A stretch of DNA of 5,718 bases from Planctomycetota bacterium (GTDB taxonomy: Bacteria > Planctomycetota > SZUA-567), in NCBI GenBank assembly GCA_031270145.1, contig JAISYD010000174.1, positions 1-5,718 on the forward strand. The letters run 5' to 3'. The notes under the pieces were generated by a model. That model saw nothing but the letters and a program-made list of their open reading frames with translations, had not been told where the DNA came from and ran no database searches. This document shows positions 1 through 5,718 of this stretch, in pieces. The translations under genes and the position numbers were made by a program. Positions within the stretch are counted from its first letter, which is position 1. Every line of letters begins with the position of its first letter.

Positions 1-349
1 CAAAACCTACCTGATGCGCCTGCCGCTGCCGCAGCCAAGCGAGGCCGAACTGGCGGACGGGGACGTTTATAAGGGAATGGCGAGGGATTCGGCGCTCTTA
101 AGCCTCTATCGCGCCCCGGAGCTTTTGGCCGAAATCAAGATTGCCCTTGGCATCGGGGACGGCGAGCTCATCAAGACCGACAAACAATTCGACCTTAAAA
201 AAGCCGCCCTTGATATAACCGTGGCCCGCCTGTACGGCCTGAGCGCCAGGGATATAGAGCATATCCTGGCCAGTTTCAAGGTGTTGCGGAGCAAATATCC
301 CGGCTATGCGGAATTGTTGCGCCAGATGGCGCGGGAAGGGTTGCCCTAG
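1..349 (+). CDS. C-terminal part of a putative Eco57I-like DNA methylase / restriction-modification protein (5' end outside window)
   Basis: The reading frame is open to the left edge (first full codon at base 2, reading KTYLMRLPLPQPS) and ends at TAG 347-349, so about 115 C-terminal residues are visible. The ATG at base 14 is probably an internal Met: the frame continues upstream and no ribosome-binding site is visible in the 13 bases before it. The segment RLPLPQPS, followed by a helical stretch and then ALDITVARLYGLSARDIEHI and LASFKVLRSKYPGY, resembles the end of large N6-adenine methylase/type IIG restriction proteins, which commonly finish with a 'D..VA.LYGL...D...IL.SF..L..K.P.Y' pattern after the target-recognition region. 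This assignment rests on recalled family resemblance only. The catalytic motifs (SAM-binding site, NPPY) would lie outside the window, so activity cannot be judged. It converges on waaA and shares no operon with it. Alternative: another conserved protein with a similar C-terminal helical domain. Confidence 0.55.
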   Translation, partial: KTYLMRLPLPQPSEAELADGDVYKGMARDSALLSLYRAPELLAEIKIALGIGDGELIKTDKQFDLKKAALDITVARLYGLSARDIEHILASFKVLRSKYPGYAELLRQMAREGLP

Positions 350-472
350 CCGCCCGGTAAAAAAAAGCCGCCTTTTCAGTCCGCCTTCTCCGGCGCGATT
401 TCCGGGGTTCCGGTATGGTTATTTCTAGCGGCGGTTGTCATACGGCGGACGGGCGCCGCCTCGTCCGGAAGG
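350..472. other. Convergent intergenic spacer
   Basis: This 123-base stretch separates the 3' ends of the left-hand + strand gene and waaA, so two transcripts run towards each other here. It contains a run of eight A at 359-366 (eight U on the - strand transcript, directly after GGCGGC), a widely spaced inverted repeat GTCCGCC/GGCGGAC (about 377-384 and 453-460), a short palindromic CCGGGGTTCCGG near 402-413, and a possible bulged hairpin near 455-469 just past the waaA stop. No compact stem sits directly against the U-tract, so I do not call a terminator, although the waaA transcript could end near 359-366. Confidence 0.4.
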
Positions 473-1849
473 CTAAACGCCGTTCAAATCCGGCTCCATC
501 CGAGTCGCGCGCCGGGCCAGGGCGTCCAGCCGATCCGCCATGCGCCGGGCGGCGCCGCGGCGCTTGAGCAGCTCGCCGCGGGCCCGCTCCCCCAGTTCCG
601 CCGCCGCCGCCGGGTCGGCCAGCCATTCCGCCATGGCTTGGCGGAGCCCGTCCGGCCCGTCCACCCGGCGGAGCAGGCCGGCGCCGATGAGAAGCTCGGC
701 CGGTTCCTGGAAATTCCAGAGATGGGGGCCGACCGCGGTCGGTTTGCCGAGGCCGCAGGGCTCCATGAAGTTCTGCCCGCCGTGCCGGATCAGGGTGCCG
801 CCGACAAAGGCGAAGTCGGCGGCGCCATAGATTCTGGCCAATTCGCCGAGGCTGTCGATCAGGATGATGTCGGCCTCGCGCTCCAGGCTGCCGCCCGGGG
901 GCGGCAGTTCCGGCAGGCTGCTGCGCCGGCGTACCTTGCCGAAGGGGCGGGCGAGCTTCTCCACCTCGTCCAGGCGTTCCGGGTGCCTGGGGGCCAGCAC
1001 GGCCAGGGGGCGGCCGGCGCCGGTCGGGGCGGCGGCGCATAACGCCGCCAGGAAAACCGCCTCCTCCCCTGGATGGGTGCTGCCGGCCACCGCCAGGGCG
1101 GAGGCGCCGCCCTCGTGGCGGTACAGCTCGCCACAGCCGAAAAGCCGCCGGTAAAACCGGCCCTCGTCGGGATCGATCGTCTCCGGAATCGAGTCGTATT
1201 TGATCGAGCCGGCGACCTCGATCCTCTCGTCCGGTACGCCGATCCGCCTCAGCCGTTCGGCGTATTCATTCGTCTGGACATACCATTCGTCCACCGCCAT
1301 GGCCATCCGCCGGGCCAGCCAGGGGACCCAGGCCAGCCGCCTGGCCGAGCGCTCGGTGATCCTGGCGTTCGCCACCGCCACCGGAACGCCGCGCCGCGCC
1401 GCCTCGGCCAGGAAGTTGGGCCAGATTTCCAGTTCCATCAGGACCACCAGGCTAGGGCGCAGCCGGGCGAAGGCGCGGGCCACCATGCCGGAGAAGTCCA
1501 GGGGAAAGTAGACGACGTTTTCGACGCCGAAATGCCTTTCCGCCACCTTCCGGCCGGTGGCGGTGGTGGTGGACACGCGGATGTCCCACAGCGGATGGCT
1601 GGCGAGGAATAACTTCCCGAGCTCCGCCGCCGCCGCCGCCTCGCCCACGCTCACCGCGTGCAGCCAGAGGCAGGGCGCCTCGCGAAAATTGCCGGGGCTC
1701 CCGGCCGCCGCCGTCTCCGAGGAGCGGAAGCGATCCGGCGGCCGGCCGGTTTTTTCCCCGGCCTTGGAGCCGTAGCGGCCGGTGACCAGGCGGTGCCAGC
1801 AGTAATGCGGCCCCAGGGTGACGGCGTAGGCGGCGTCCAGGAGATTCAT
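473..1849 (-). CDS. waaA: 3-deoxy-D-manno-octulosonic acid (Kdo) transferase WaaA/KdtA
   Basis: This 458-residue glycosyltransferase (family GT30) transfers Kdo from CMP-Kdo to the lipid A precursor at the cytoplasmic face of the inner membrane, starting the lipopolysaccharide core. Visible family signatures are HAVSVGE at residues 64-70, whose Glu70 matches the catalytic base known in this family; STTTATGR 93-100; MELEIWPN 138-145; VANARITERS 159-168; AGSTHPGEE 255-263 and APRHPER 286-292 in the nucleotide-sugar-binding half; and GGTLIRHGGQNFMEP 350-364 followed by GPHLWNFQEP 374-383. The N-terminus (residues 1-30) has the hydrophobic/aromatic then basic character usual for membrane association. 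E. coli WaaA is about 425 residues; the extra length is mainly a spacer before HAVSVGE (about 35-60) and the C-terminal tail. The start is one base past the secA stop with AAGGA 9 nt upstream, indicating translational coupling. The number of Kdo residues added cannot be deduced. Confidence 0.95.
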   Translation of the reverse strand: MNLLDAAYAVTLGPHYCWHRLVTGRYGSKAGEKTGRPPDRFRSSETAAAGSPGNFREAPCLWLHAVSVGEAAAAAELGKLFLASHPLWDIRVSTTTATGRKVAERHFGVENVVYFPLDFSGMVARAFARLRPSLVVLMELEIWPNFLAEAARRGVPVAVANARITERSARRLAWVPWLARRMAMAVDEWYVQTNEYAERLRRIGVPDERIEVAGSIKYDSIPETIDPDEGRFYRRLFGCGELYRHEGGASALAVAGSTHPGEEAVFLAALCAAAPTGAGRPLAVLAPRHPERLDEVEKLARPFGKVRRRSSLPELPPPGGSLEREADIILIDSLGELARIYGAADFAFVGGTLIRHGGQNFMEPCGLGKPTAVGPHLWNFQEPAELLIGAGLLRRVDGPDGLRQAMAEWLADPAAAAELGERARGELLKRRGAARRMADRLDALARRATRMEPDLNGV

Positions 1850-1850
1850 G

Positions 1851-4800
1851 TCAACGCTTCCTTCCGCAGCATTTCTTGAATTTTTTGCCGCTGCCGCAGG
1901 GGCAGAGGGCGTTCGGGCCGGTTTTTTTGCCGGCGTTCCTGATGGTCGACCGGCCCTGGCCGCCGGCGTCGGCCCCGATCTGGTTGGCCGATTCCGCCCT
2001 GGCCGCGAAGTCCTGCCGCACCGCCTCTCGGGCCTGAACCCTTTCCCGCGGCCGCATGGCCCCGCCTGCCGGGGCCGGATTCACCCGTATGGCGAGTTGC
2101 GCCACCTCGTTCTCGAAGTTCTCCCACATCTCCTCGAACATTTCGAATCCCTCGATCTTGTAGCGCACCTTGGGATCCTGCTGGGCGAAGCTGCGCAGAT
2201 GGATGGCGTCCTTGAGGAGATCCATGGCGTAGAGGTGATCCATCCACTTGCGGTCGATGGTTTCGAGGAGGATCAATTTTTCGATGACCCGCATGATTTC
2301 CGGGCCCAGGCGCTCCTCCTTGGCGTCGTAAACCTTTTCCAGGCATTCGATCAGGTAGGCGGCGAGCCTGTCCTCGCCCGCGCCCTGGCCGGCCAGCTCC
2401 CGCATTTCGCCCGGATCCGCCTCGATGAGGAACAGGTCGCGCAACTGGCCGGCCAGGGCGGGGAAGTCCCACTCTTCGGCCGGTTGGGCCATAAGGGCGG
2501 AGACCCGGCGCGAAATGAAGGAGCCGCAATACTCGAGGATCGAATCGCGCAGCGACTCCCCCTCGATCCATTGCTGGCGCCGGCCATAGACCACCAGGCG
2601 CTGCTCGTTCATCACCTGGTCGTATTCGAGGAGGTTCTTGCGGATCTCGAAGTTACGCTCCTCGACCTTGCGCTGGGCGTTCTCCACCGTCCGGGTCACC
2701 ATCCGCGACTCGATGGGCACGCCGTCGCGCAGGCCGGCCCACTGCATGAAGCGCTTGACCTTGTCGGCCGCGAACATGCGCATGGTGTCGTCCTCGAGCG
2801 AGAGGAAGAAGCGGCTGGAGCCCGGGTCGCCCTGGCGGCCGGAGCGGCCCCGGAGCTGGTTGTCGATGCGGCGCGCCTCGTGCCGCTCGGTGCCGACGAT
2901 GTGGAGCCCGCCCAGCCCGGCCACCGTTTCGGCGATGGCCGGGCCGTGGACGCCCCATTCCCGCCAGAAGGACTGGAGCTCGGCCTCCCATTGCTCCAGG
3001 GTCTTGTCGGCGAATTTCACCTCCTTGACCTTGCTTTCCGGGAAGCGCAGGTAGTGGTCGACCCAGTATTCCAGCATGGCCAGCCGGAGGGCCGGCCGGG
3101 GCATGGCGGCGTCAATCTCCTTTTTTGGGGCGATCCCCCGCCGCCGCCAATGCTCGATGAGCTCCTCCAGGGTGAAGGAGCCGAGTTTGATGTCGGTGCC
3201 GCGGCCGGCCATGTTGGTGGCGACGGTGACCGCCCCCATCTTGCCGGCCTCGGCCACGATCAGGGCCTCGCGGGCGTGGTTTTTGGCGTTGAGTACCTCG
3301 TGGGCGATGCCGCGCCGCTTGAGCAGATCGGAAATCACCTCCGAGCGCTCGATGGAAACGGTGCCGATGAGGATGGGCTGGCCGGAAGCGTGGACATCGG
3401 CCACGTGGTCGATGATGGCGTTGTATTTTTCGGCCAGGGTGCCGTAGATCAGGTCGGGGTGGTTGACCCGCCGGAGCGGGCGGTTGGTGGGTATGGCCAC
3501 CACCCCCAGGCGGTAGATGCGGTCGAATTCCTTGGCCTCGGTCATGGCGGTGCCGGTCATGCCGGCCAGGCTGTCGTAGAGACGGAAGAAATTCTGGTAG
3601 GTGATGGTGGCGACGGTTTGCGACTCGTCCTTGATGGTCAGCTGCTCCTTCGCCTCCACCGCCTGGTGCAACCCGTCCGACCAGCGCCTGCCCTCCATGA
3701 CCCGGCCGGTGAACTCGTCGACGATGAACACCTCGCCGTCGCGGACGATGTAATGGTGATCCTTCTTGTAGAGGGCGTGGGCGCGCAAGGCGTTGTCGAT
3801 GAAATGCGGCATGTCGAGGTTTTCGCCCGAATAGATGTCCTGCATGTCGAGCAGGCGGAGGACCTGGTGCATGCCGCGCTCGGTCAGCTTGGCCGTGTGG
3901 TCGCGCTCCGAATAGACGTAATCCCAGTCCTCCTCCGCCCGCATCCGGGCGTCCTCGCGCTGGAGGCCATCGCTATGCATGATCAGGGCGATGCGATCCT
4001 CCACCAGGTTTTGATCGCCCCCCTTGAGCTTCCGGGCCACCCGGTCGGCGTCGTAATACTTGCCGGCCGTCTGGTGGGTCGAGCCGGAGATGATGAGGGG
4101 CGTGCGCGCCTCGTCGATCAGCACCGAGTCGACCTCGTCGACGATGGCGTAGTGGCGGGCCGCCTGCACCTGGTCCTCGTGCCTGACCTTCAGGTTGTCC
4201 CGCAGATAGTCGAAGCCGAATTCGGAATTGGTGCCGTAAACCGCGTCGCCCCGGTAGATGGGGTAGCGCTCCTCCGAATCCATGCCCGACTGGATGGCCC
4301 CCACCCGCATGTCCAGGAACTCGAAAAGCGGCCGGTTGTATTCGCTGTCGCGCTTGGCGAGATAGTCGTTCACCGTGACGATATGCACCCCGCGGGACAC
4401 CGGAACGATGATTTCCGGCCGCCTGAACGTCTGCTCCTCCCCCGGCTCGGGCCAAAGGCGGTCCATGAGCTCCCACCTCTCGGCGCCGGCCGCGTCCCGG
4501 AAGCGGCCGTAGGGCTTGAATATCCAGTTGGCCCGATCCGCGCCCTGCTCCCGCCCGGCCAGTTCGATCCAGGAGTCGGGAGGGCGCAGCGCCTTGAGGT
4601 AGGTGGGGAGAGTGGCGACCAGCGTTTTGCCCTCGCCAGTCACCATTTCGGCGATTTTCCCCTCCTTCAGGACAATGCCCCCCAGCACCTGCACGTCGAA
4701 ATGGGCGAAAAGGCGGATTTTGCCCTCGACCGGCTTGTAGACGAATCGCCCCCTCTCCATCAATATTTCATCATAGGACGCGTCTATGAGTCTGCCTTCG

Positions 4801-5066
4801 CCCAGGGTGCGGTGGGCCGCCTCGCGGGCGGCGGCGAAAGCCTCCGGAAGAATGGCGTCCTCGTCCTCGCCGGCCAGGAGGCGGCGGCGGAATTCGGCGG
4901 TTTTGGCCCGGATTTCGGCGTCGGGCAGATCGCGGATTTTTTCCCAGGCGTCCCTCACCTCCAGCACCCTGGGCCAGAGGCGCTTCAGTTCCCGATCATT
5001 GACCGAGCCGAAAAAGACGGAGAAAACCCTGGACATGCCCTCTAGAACGGTATCGCTTATCGACAT
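1851..5066 (-). CDS. secA: Preprotein translocase ATPase SecA, with lineage-specific insertions
   Basis: SecA is the cytoplasmic/membrane-peripheral ATPase that pushes unfolded preproteins through SecYEG. Motifs in order: AHFDVQVLGG 121-130; Walker A MVTGEGKT 141-148 (Lys147); GVHIVTVNDYLAKRD 226-240; TNSEFGFDYLRDN 279-291; Walker B IVDEVDS 308-314 and IDEARTPLIISG 317-328; a preprotein cross-linking region after that; FIVDEFTGRVMEGRRWSDGL 447-466; AGMTGTA 501-507; TNMAGRGTDIKLG 617-629; GTERHEARRIDNQLRGRSGR 725-744; helical scaffold ENAQRKVEERNFEIRKNLLE 795-814; two-helix finger region about 940-981; and a C-terminal zinc-binding tail CPCGSGKKFKKCC 1055-1067 with Cys1055, 1057, 1066 and 1067 as likely ligands. 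At 1071 residues it is about 170 longer than E. coli SecA (901). The excess is mainly three insertions near residues 90-121, 161-225 and 630-718. AAGGA 6 nt upstream supports this ATG; Met11 aligns better with E. coli's start but lacks a well-spaced site. All catalytic motifs are intact. Confidence 0.98.
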   Translation of the reverse strand: MSISDTVLEGMSRVFSVFFGSVNDRELKRLWPRVLEVRDAWEKIRDLPDAEIRAKTAEFRRRLLAGEDEDAILPEAFAAAREAAHRTLGEGRLIDASYDEILMERGRFVYKPVEGKIRLFAHFDVQVLGGIVLKEGKIAEMVTGEGKTLVATLPTYLKALRPPDSWIELAGREQGADRANWIFKPYGRFRDAAGAERWELMDRLWPEPGEEQTFRRPEIIVPVSRGVHIVTVNDYLAKRDSEYNRPLFEFLDMRVGAIQSGMDSEERYPIYRGDAVYGTNSEFGFDYLRDNLKVRHEDQVQAARHYAIVDEVDSVLIDEARTPLIISGSTHQTAGKYYDADRVARKLKGGDQNLVEDRIALIMHSDGLQREDARMRAEEDWDYVYSERDHTAKLTERGMHQVLRLLDMQDIYSGENLDMPHFIDNALRAHALYKKDHHYIVRDGEVFIVDEFTGRVMEGRRWSDGLHQAVEAKEQLTIKDESQTVATITYQNFFRLYDSLAGMTGTAMTEAKEFDRIYRLGVVAIPTNRPLRRVNHPDLIYGTLAEKYNAIIDHVADVHASGQPILIGTVSIERSEVISDLLKRRGIAHEVLNAKNHAREALIVAEAGKMGAVTVATNMAGRGTDIKLGSFTLEELIEHWRRRGIAPKKEIDAAMPRPALRLAMLEYWVDHYLRFPESKVKEVKFADKTLEQWEAELQSFWREWGVHGPAIAETVAGLGGLHIVGTERHEARRIDNQLRGRSGRQGDPGSSRFFLSLEDDTMRMFAADKVKRFMQWAGLRDGVPIESRMVTRTVENAQRKVEERNFEIRKNLLEYDQVMNEQRLVVYGRRQQWIEGESLRDSILEYCGSFISRRVSALMAQPAEEWDFPALAGQLRDLFLIEADPGEMRELAGQGAGEDRLAAYLIECLEKVYDAKEERLGPEIMRVIEKLILLETIDRKWMDHLYAMDLLKDAIHLRSFAQQDPKVRYKIEGFEMFEEMWENFENEVAQLAIRVNPAPAGGAMRPRERVQAREAVRQDFAARAESANQIGADAGGQGRSTIRNAGKKTGPNALCPCGSGKKFKKCCGRKR
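1859..1863 (-). promoter_or_regulatory. Ribosome-binding site of waaA inside the secA 3' end
   Basis: On the - strand the sequence reads GGAAGGAAGCGTTGACATG. AAGGA lies 9 nt before the waaA ATG and falls within the codons for the last SecA residues (GRKR). The secA TGA and the waaA ATG are separated by one C. A ribosome finishing SecA is therefore placed to reinitiate on waaA. This site decides the waaA start. Confidence 0.75.
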
Positions 5067-5159
5067 TTCGCATCCTTAAAGCCGCCCGGCCCGGCGCTTC
5101 GCGCCGCAAACCGGCGTTGGGGCAAATCCCGGCGGGAACGGGCCTCGCCGCCAGCCTCC
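5067..5159 (-). promoter_or_regulatory. secA 5' leader with a GC-rich hairpin
   Basis: If transcription starts about 7 nt after the -10 box, secA has an untranslated leader of roughly 93 nt. It is very GC-rich and contains a perfect 6-bp stem, CGGCGC/GCGCCG with a GAA loop on the - strand (5092-5106), lying 14 nt upstream of the Shine-Dalgarno sequence. Further short complementary GC blocks (for example CCCG/CGGG near 5128-5142) allow more structure. No riboswitch class is recognisable. A regulatory role is inference only. Confidence 0.4.
5073..5077 (-). promoter_or_regulatory. Ribosome-binding site of secA
   Basis: The - strand reads TTTAAGGATGCGAAATG. AAGGA ends 6 nt before the ATG at 5066-5064. 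An earlier ATG overlapping the AAGGA (5073-5071) is out of frame. This spacing is the main reason for choosing Met1 rather than the internal Met11. Confidence 0.75.
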
Positions 5160-5165
5160 GGAGAA

Positions 5166-5193
5166 ATTATAAGAAAACCGGCCCCGCCGTCAA
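5166..5193 (-). promoter_or_regulatory. Sigma70-type promoter for secA (-waaA)
   Basis: On the - strand, TTGACG (5193-5188) and TATAAT (5171-5166) are separated by 16 bases. The -10 is a perfect consensus hexamer and the -35 matches at five of six positions; the spacing is one short of the optimum. This AT-rich -10 stands out in a very GC-rich background and lies 99 nt before the secA start, with no gene between. It is the likely start of the secA-waaA transcript. Which sigma factor reads it in this organism is inferred. Confidence 0.7.
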
Positions 5194-5209
5194 CCATGCC
5201 TAACGCCGG
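5174..5209 (-). terminator. Possible weak intrinsic terminator of the upstream hypothetical gene, overlapping the secA promoter
   Basis: Ten bases after the stop codon of the right-hand gene, the - strand reads CCGGC (5209-5205), a 22-base loop, GCCGG (5182-5178), then TTTTCTT. The stem is 5 GC pairs, extendable by G-U pairs into the T run. Within the loop, GTTA and TGAC can add a small inner stem. The loop is long for an intrinsic terminator, so the call is weak. The -35 and spacer of the secA promoter lie inside the same structure. Confidence 0.3.
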
Positions 5210-5218
5210 CCCAGGGGG

Positions 5219-5718
5219 TCATTCGGTTCTCCGCCTGGCGACCCACGGGTCAACGTATGGAGGGGCGGGTTCGGTCCAACCCCAGGAGACAGATGGCGCA
5301 GGCCGGAAACTGTCGACCCGGACAGCCGCATCCTCCTCCGCCGGCGGAGCGGCGGGTTCGGCTTCCTCTGTCTTCTTGATCGGCGGACATTTCGCTGTTT
5401 CCGGCTTGGCGGCGGCGGCGGCCGTCTTCGGCATTTCCCCAGGTTTTTCAGGCGCTTCGACGGCGGCTTCGGCTTCCTCCGTCTTCTTGATCGGCGGACA
5501 TTTCGCCATTTTCACCTTGCGCTCGGCAATGGCGATCTCCTTCAGTTCCGCCGATTTTCTAAGCACTTCCTCCAATCCGCCCTCTCCGGACGGCTGATTC
5601 CAAAGGTCGAATATGGCCTCCTCGGCGGGTGTGCGTTCACCGTACGCCCCGAGCCGGAACCTTTCGCCCTCCTCCGTTCCGGCCGCCTCCCTCGCCTTCT
5701 CCTCGGCGTCCCCCTTCT
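5219..5718 (-). CDS. Hypothetical Ala/Glu/Lys/Pro-rich protein with two KCPPIKK repeats (5' end outside window)
   Basis: The frame is open from the right edge to TGA at 5221-5219, giving 165 visible C-terminal residues; the true start is outside the window, and a TTG at 5575-5573 is only an internal Leu codon. I do not recognise the family. In order: a charged N-terminal stretch (KGDAEEKAREAAGTEEGERF), then LGAYGERTPAEEAIFDLWNQ, a likely helix LEEVLRKSAELKEIAIAERK, the first repeat AKCPPIKKTEEAE, an Ala/Pro/Lys linker with five consecutive GCC Ala codons, a second identical repeat, an acidic Pro/Ala linker, and an aromatic/proline tail (VSWGWTEPAPPYVDPW). The only two cysteines visible are the ones in the repeats. 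No membrane segment appears in this part. The composition suggests a disordered region. It lies upstream of secA on the same strand but is separated from it by 152 bases containing secA's promoter. The strand is supported by the 165-codon open frame and plausible, GC-rich codon use; an open frame also exists on the + strand here. Confidence 0.6.
   Translation of the reverse strand, partial: KGDAEEKAREAAGTEEGERFRLGAYGERTPAEEAIFDLWNQPSGEGGLEEVLRKSAELKEIAIAERKVKMAKCPPIKKTEEAEAAVEAPEKPGEMPKTAAAAAKPETAKCPPIKKTEEAEPAAPPAEEDAAVRVDSFRPAPSVSWGWTEPAPPYVDPWVARRRTE
5350..5395 (-). repeat. Direct repeat copy 2 (AKCPPIKKTEEAE-coding)
   Basis: This 46-base stretch matches 5461-5506 at 44 of 46 positions with an offset of 111 bases (37 codons), so the duplication keeps the reading frame. 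One difference is silent (Thr ACA here, ACG in the other copy) and one changes Ala to Pro just after the shared 13-residue peptide. Confidence 0.9.
5461..5506 (-). repeat. Direct repeat copy 1 (AKCPPIKKTEEAE-coding)
   Basis: This is the N-terminal partner of the repeat at 5350-5395, in the same frame of the hypothetical gene. It is preceded by Lys-Met, whereas copy 2 is preceded by Glu-Thr. The sharp drop in similarity on both sides shows that only the CPP-containing block is conserved. Confidence 0.9.

Noticed and set aside
1..349. Composition difference as evidence of horizontal transfer of the left-hand gene
   Set aside because: A hand count gives about 58% G+C, lower than sampled waaA lines (62-83%) but similar to sampled secA lines (57-63%), so it is not diagnostic.
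359..460. A bidirectional terminator between the convergent genes
   Set aside because: There is a U8 tract for the - strand and several complementary GC blocks, but the arms are about 60 bases apart and no compact stem abuts the U-tract.
438..1134. Arg/Pro-rich open frames overlapping waaA on both strands
   Set aside because: They are by-products of high GC content. The WaaA frame carries all the family motifs across the same bases.
1848..5045. A 1065-codon open frame on the + strand, antisense to nearly all of secA
   Set aside because: It is in exact codon register with secA, so its stops would require TTA, CTA or TCA codons in secA. These are avoided in this GC-rich gene; the frame ends at the only such codon near the secA start, CTA for Leu8. 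It shows no family motif, and secA on the other strand is certain.
5057..5197. A 46-codon small frame on the - strand (starting MVDGGAGFLIISPE) overlapping the secA start, considered as a SecM-like leader peptide
   Set aside because: Its ATG lies upstream of the -35 box, so it would not be on the transcript from the secA promoter. It has no clear ribosome-binding site, no signal peptide and no SecM arrest pattern.
5196..5597. A 133-codon + strand frame over the repeat region, encoding SASSVFLIGGHFA twice
   Set aside because: It is antisense to the better-supported - strand frame, which is open to the window edge, lies on the secA strand and has convincing codon choice. The repeat appears on both strands simply because the DNA is duplicated.
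5219..5718. The upstream hypothetical gene as a SecM analogue
   Set aside because: Its C-terminus (PPYVDPWVARRRTE) has prolines but no recognisable arrest motif, and a near-consensus promoter separates it from secA. The idea cannot be supported without the N-terminus.

Overview
The window is a G+C-rich piece of a bacterial chromosome, probably from a Gram-negative bacterium. It holds a complete Kdo transferase gene (waaA), whose product builds the inner core of lipopolysaccharide. Sampled 60-base lines run at about 57-83% G+C by hand count. The SecA protein has unusually large insertions in both halves of its motor. Insertions of this kind are lineage markers; a member of the Planctomycetota/Verrucomicrobiota/Lentisphaerota group or a related candidate phylum is possible, but I cannot fix the phylum from sequence alone.

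Layout, left to right. (1) Bases 1-349, + strand: the last ~115 codons of a gene whose start lies outside the window, resembling the C-terminus of a large Eco57I-like/N6-adenine DNA methylase or restriction-modification protein. (2) Bases 350-472: a short spacer between convergent genes. (3) Bases 473-1849, - strand: waaA. (4) Bases 1851-5066, - strand: secA, 1071 codons, the ATPase of the general secretion pathway. (5) Bases 5067-5218: a spacer with a near-consensus sigma70-type promoter for secA, a GC-rich leader of about 93 nt with a small stable hairpin, and a good Shine-Dalgarno sequence. (6) Bases 5219-5718, - strand: the C-terminal 165 codons of an unrecognised Ala/Glu/Lys/Pro-rich protein, which continues beyond the right edge and carries two near-identical copies of AKCPPIKKTEEAE.

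secA and waaA are almost certainly co-transcribed: the secA stop (TGA) and the waaA start (ATG) are one base apart, and the waaA ribosome-binding site lies inside the last secA codons. The pair links two envelope-building functions: export of proteins through SecYEG and attachment of Kdo to lipid A at the inner face of the inner membrane. The hypothetical gene is on the same strand but is separated from secA by a possible weak terminator and secA's own promoter.

I do not see a clear new multi-gene system. The points most worth a second look are the three SecA insertions, two of them flanking the ATP-binding loop, the duplicated Cys-Pro-Pro motif protein, the compact terminator/promoter/leader arrangement before secA, and the tightly coupled secA-waaA pair.
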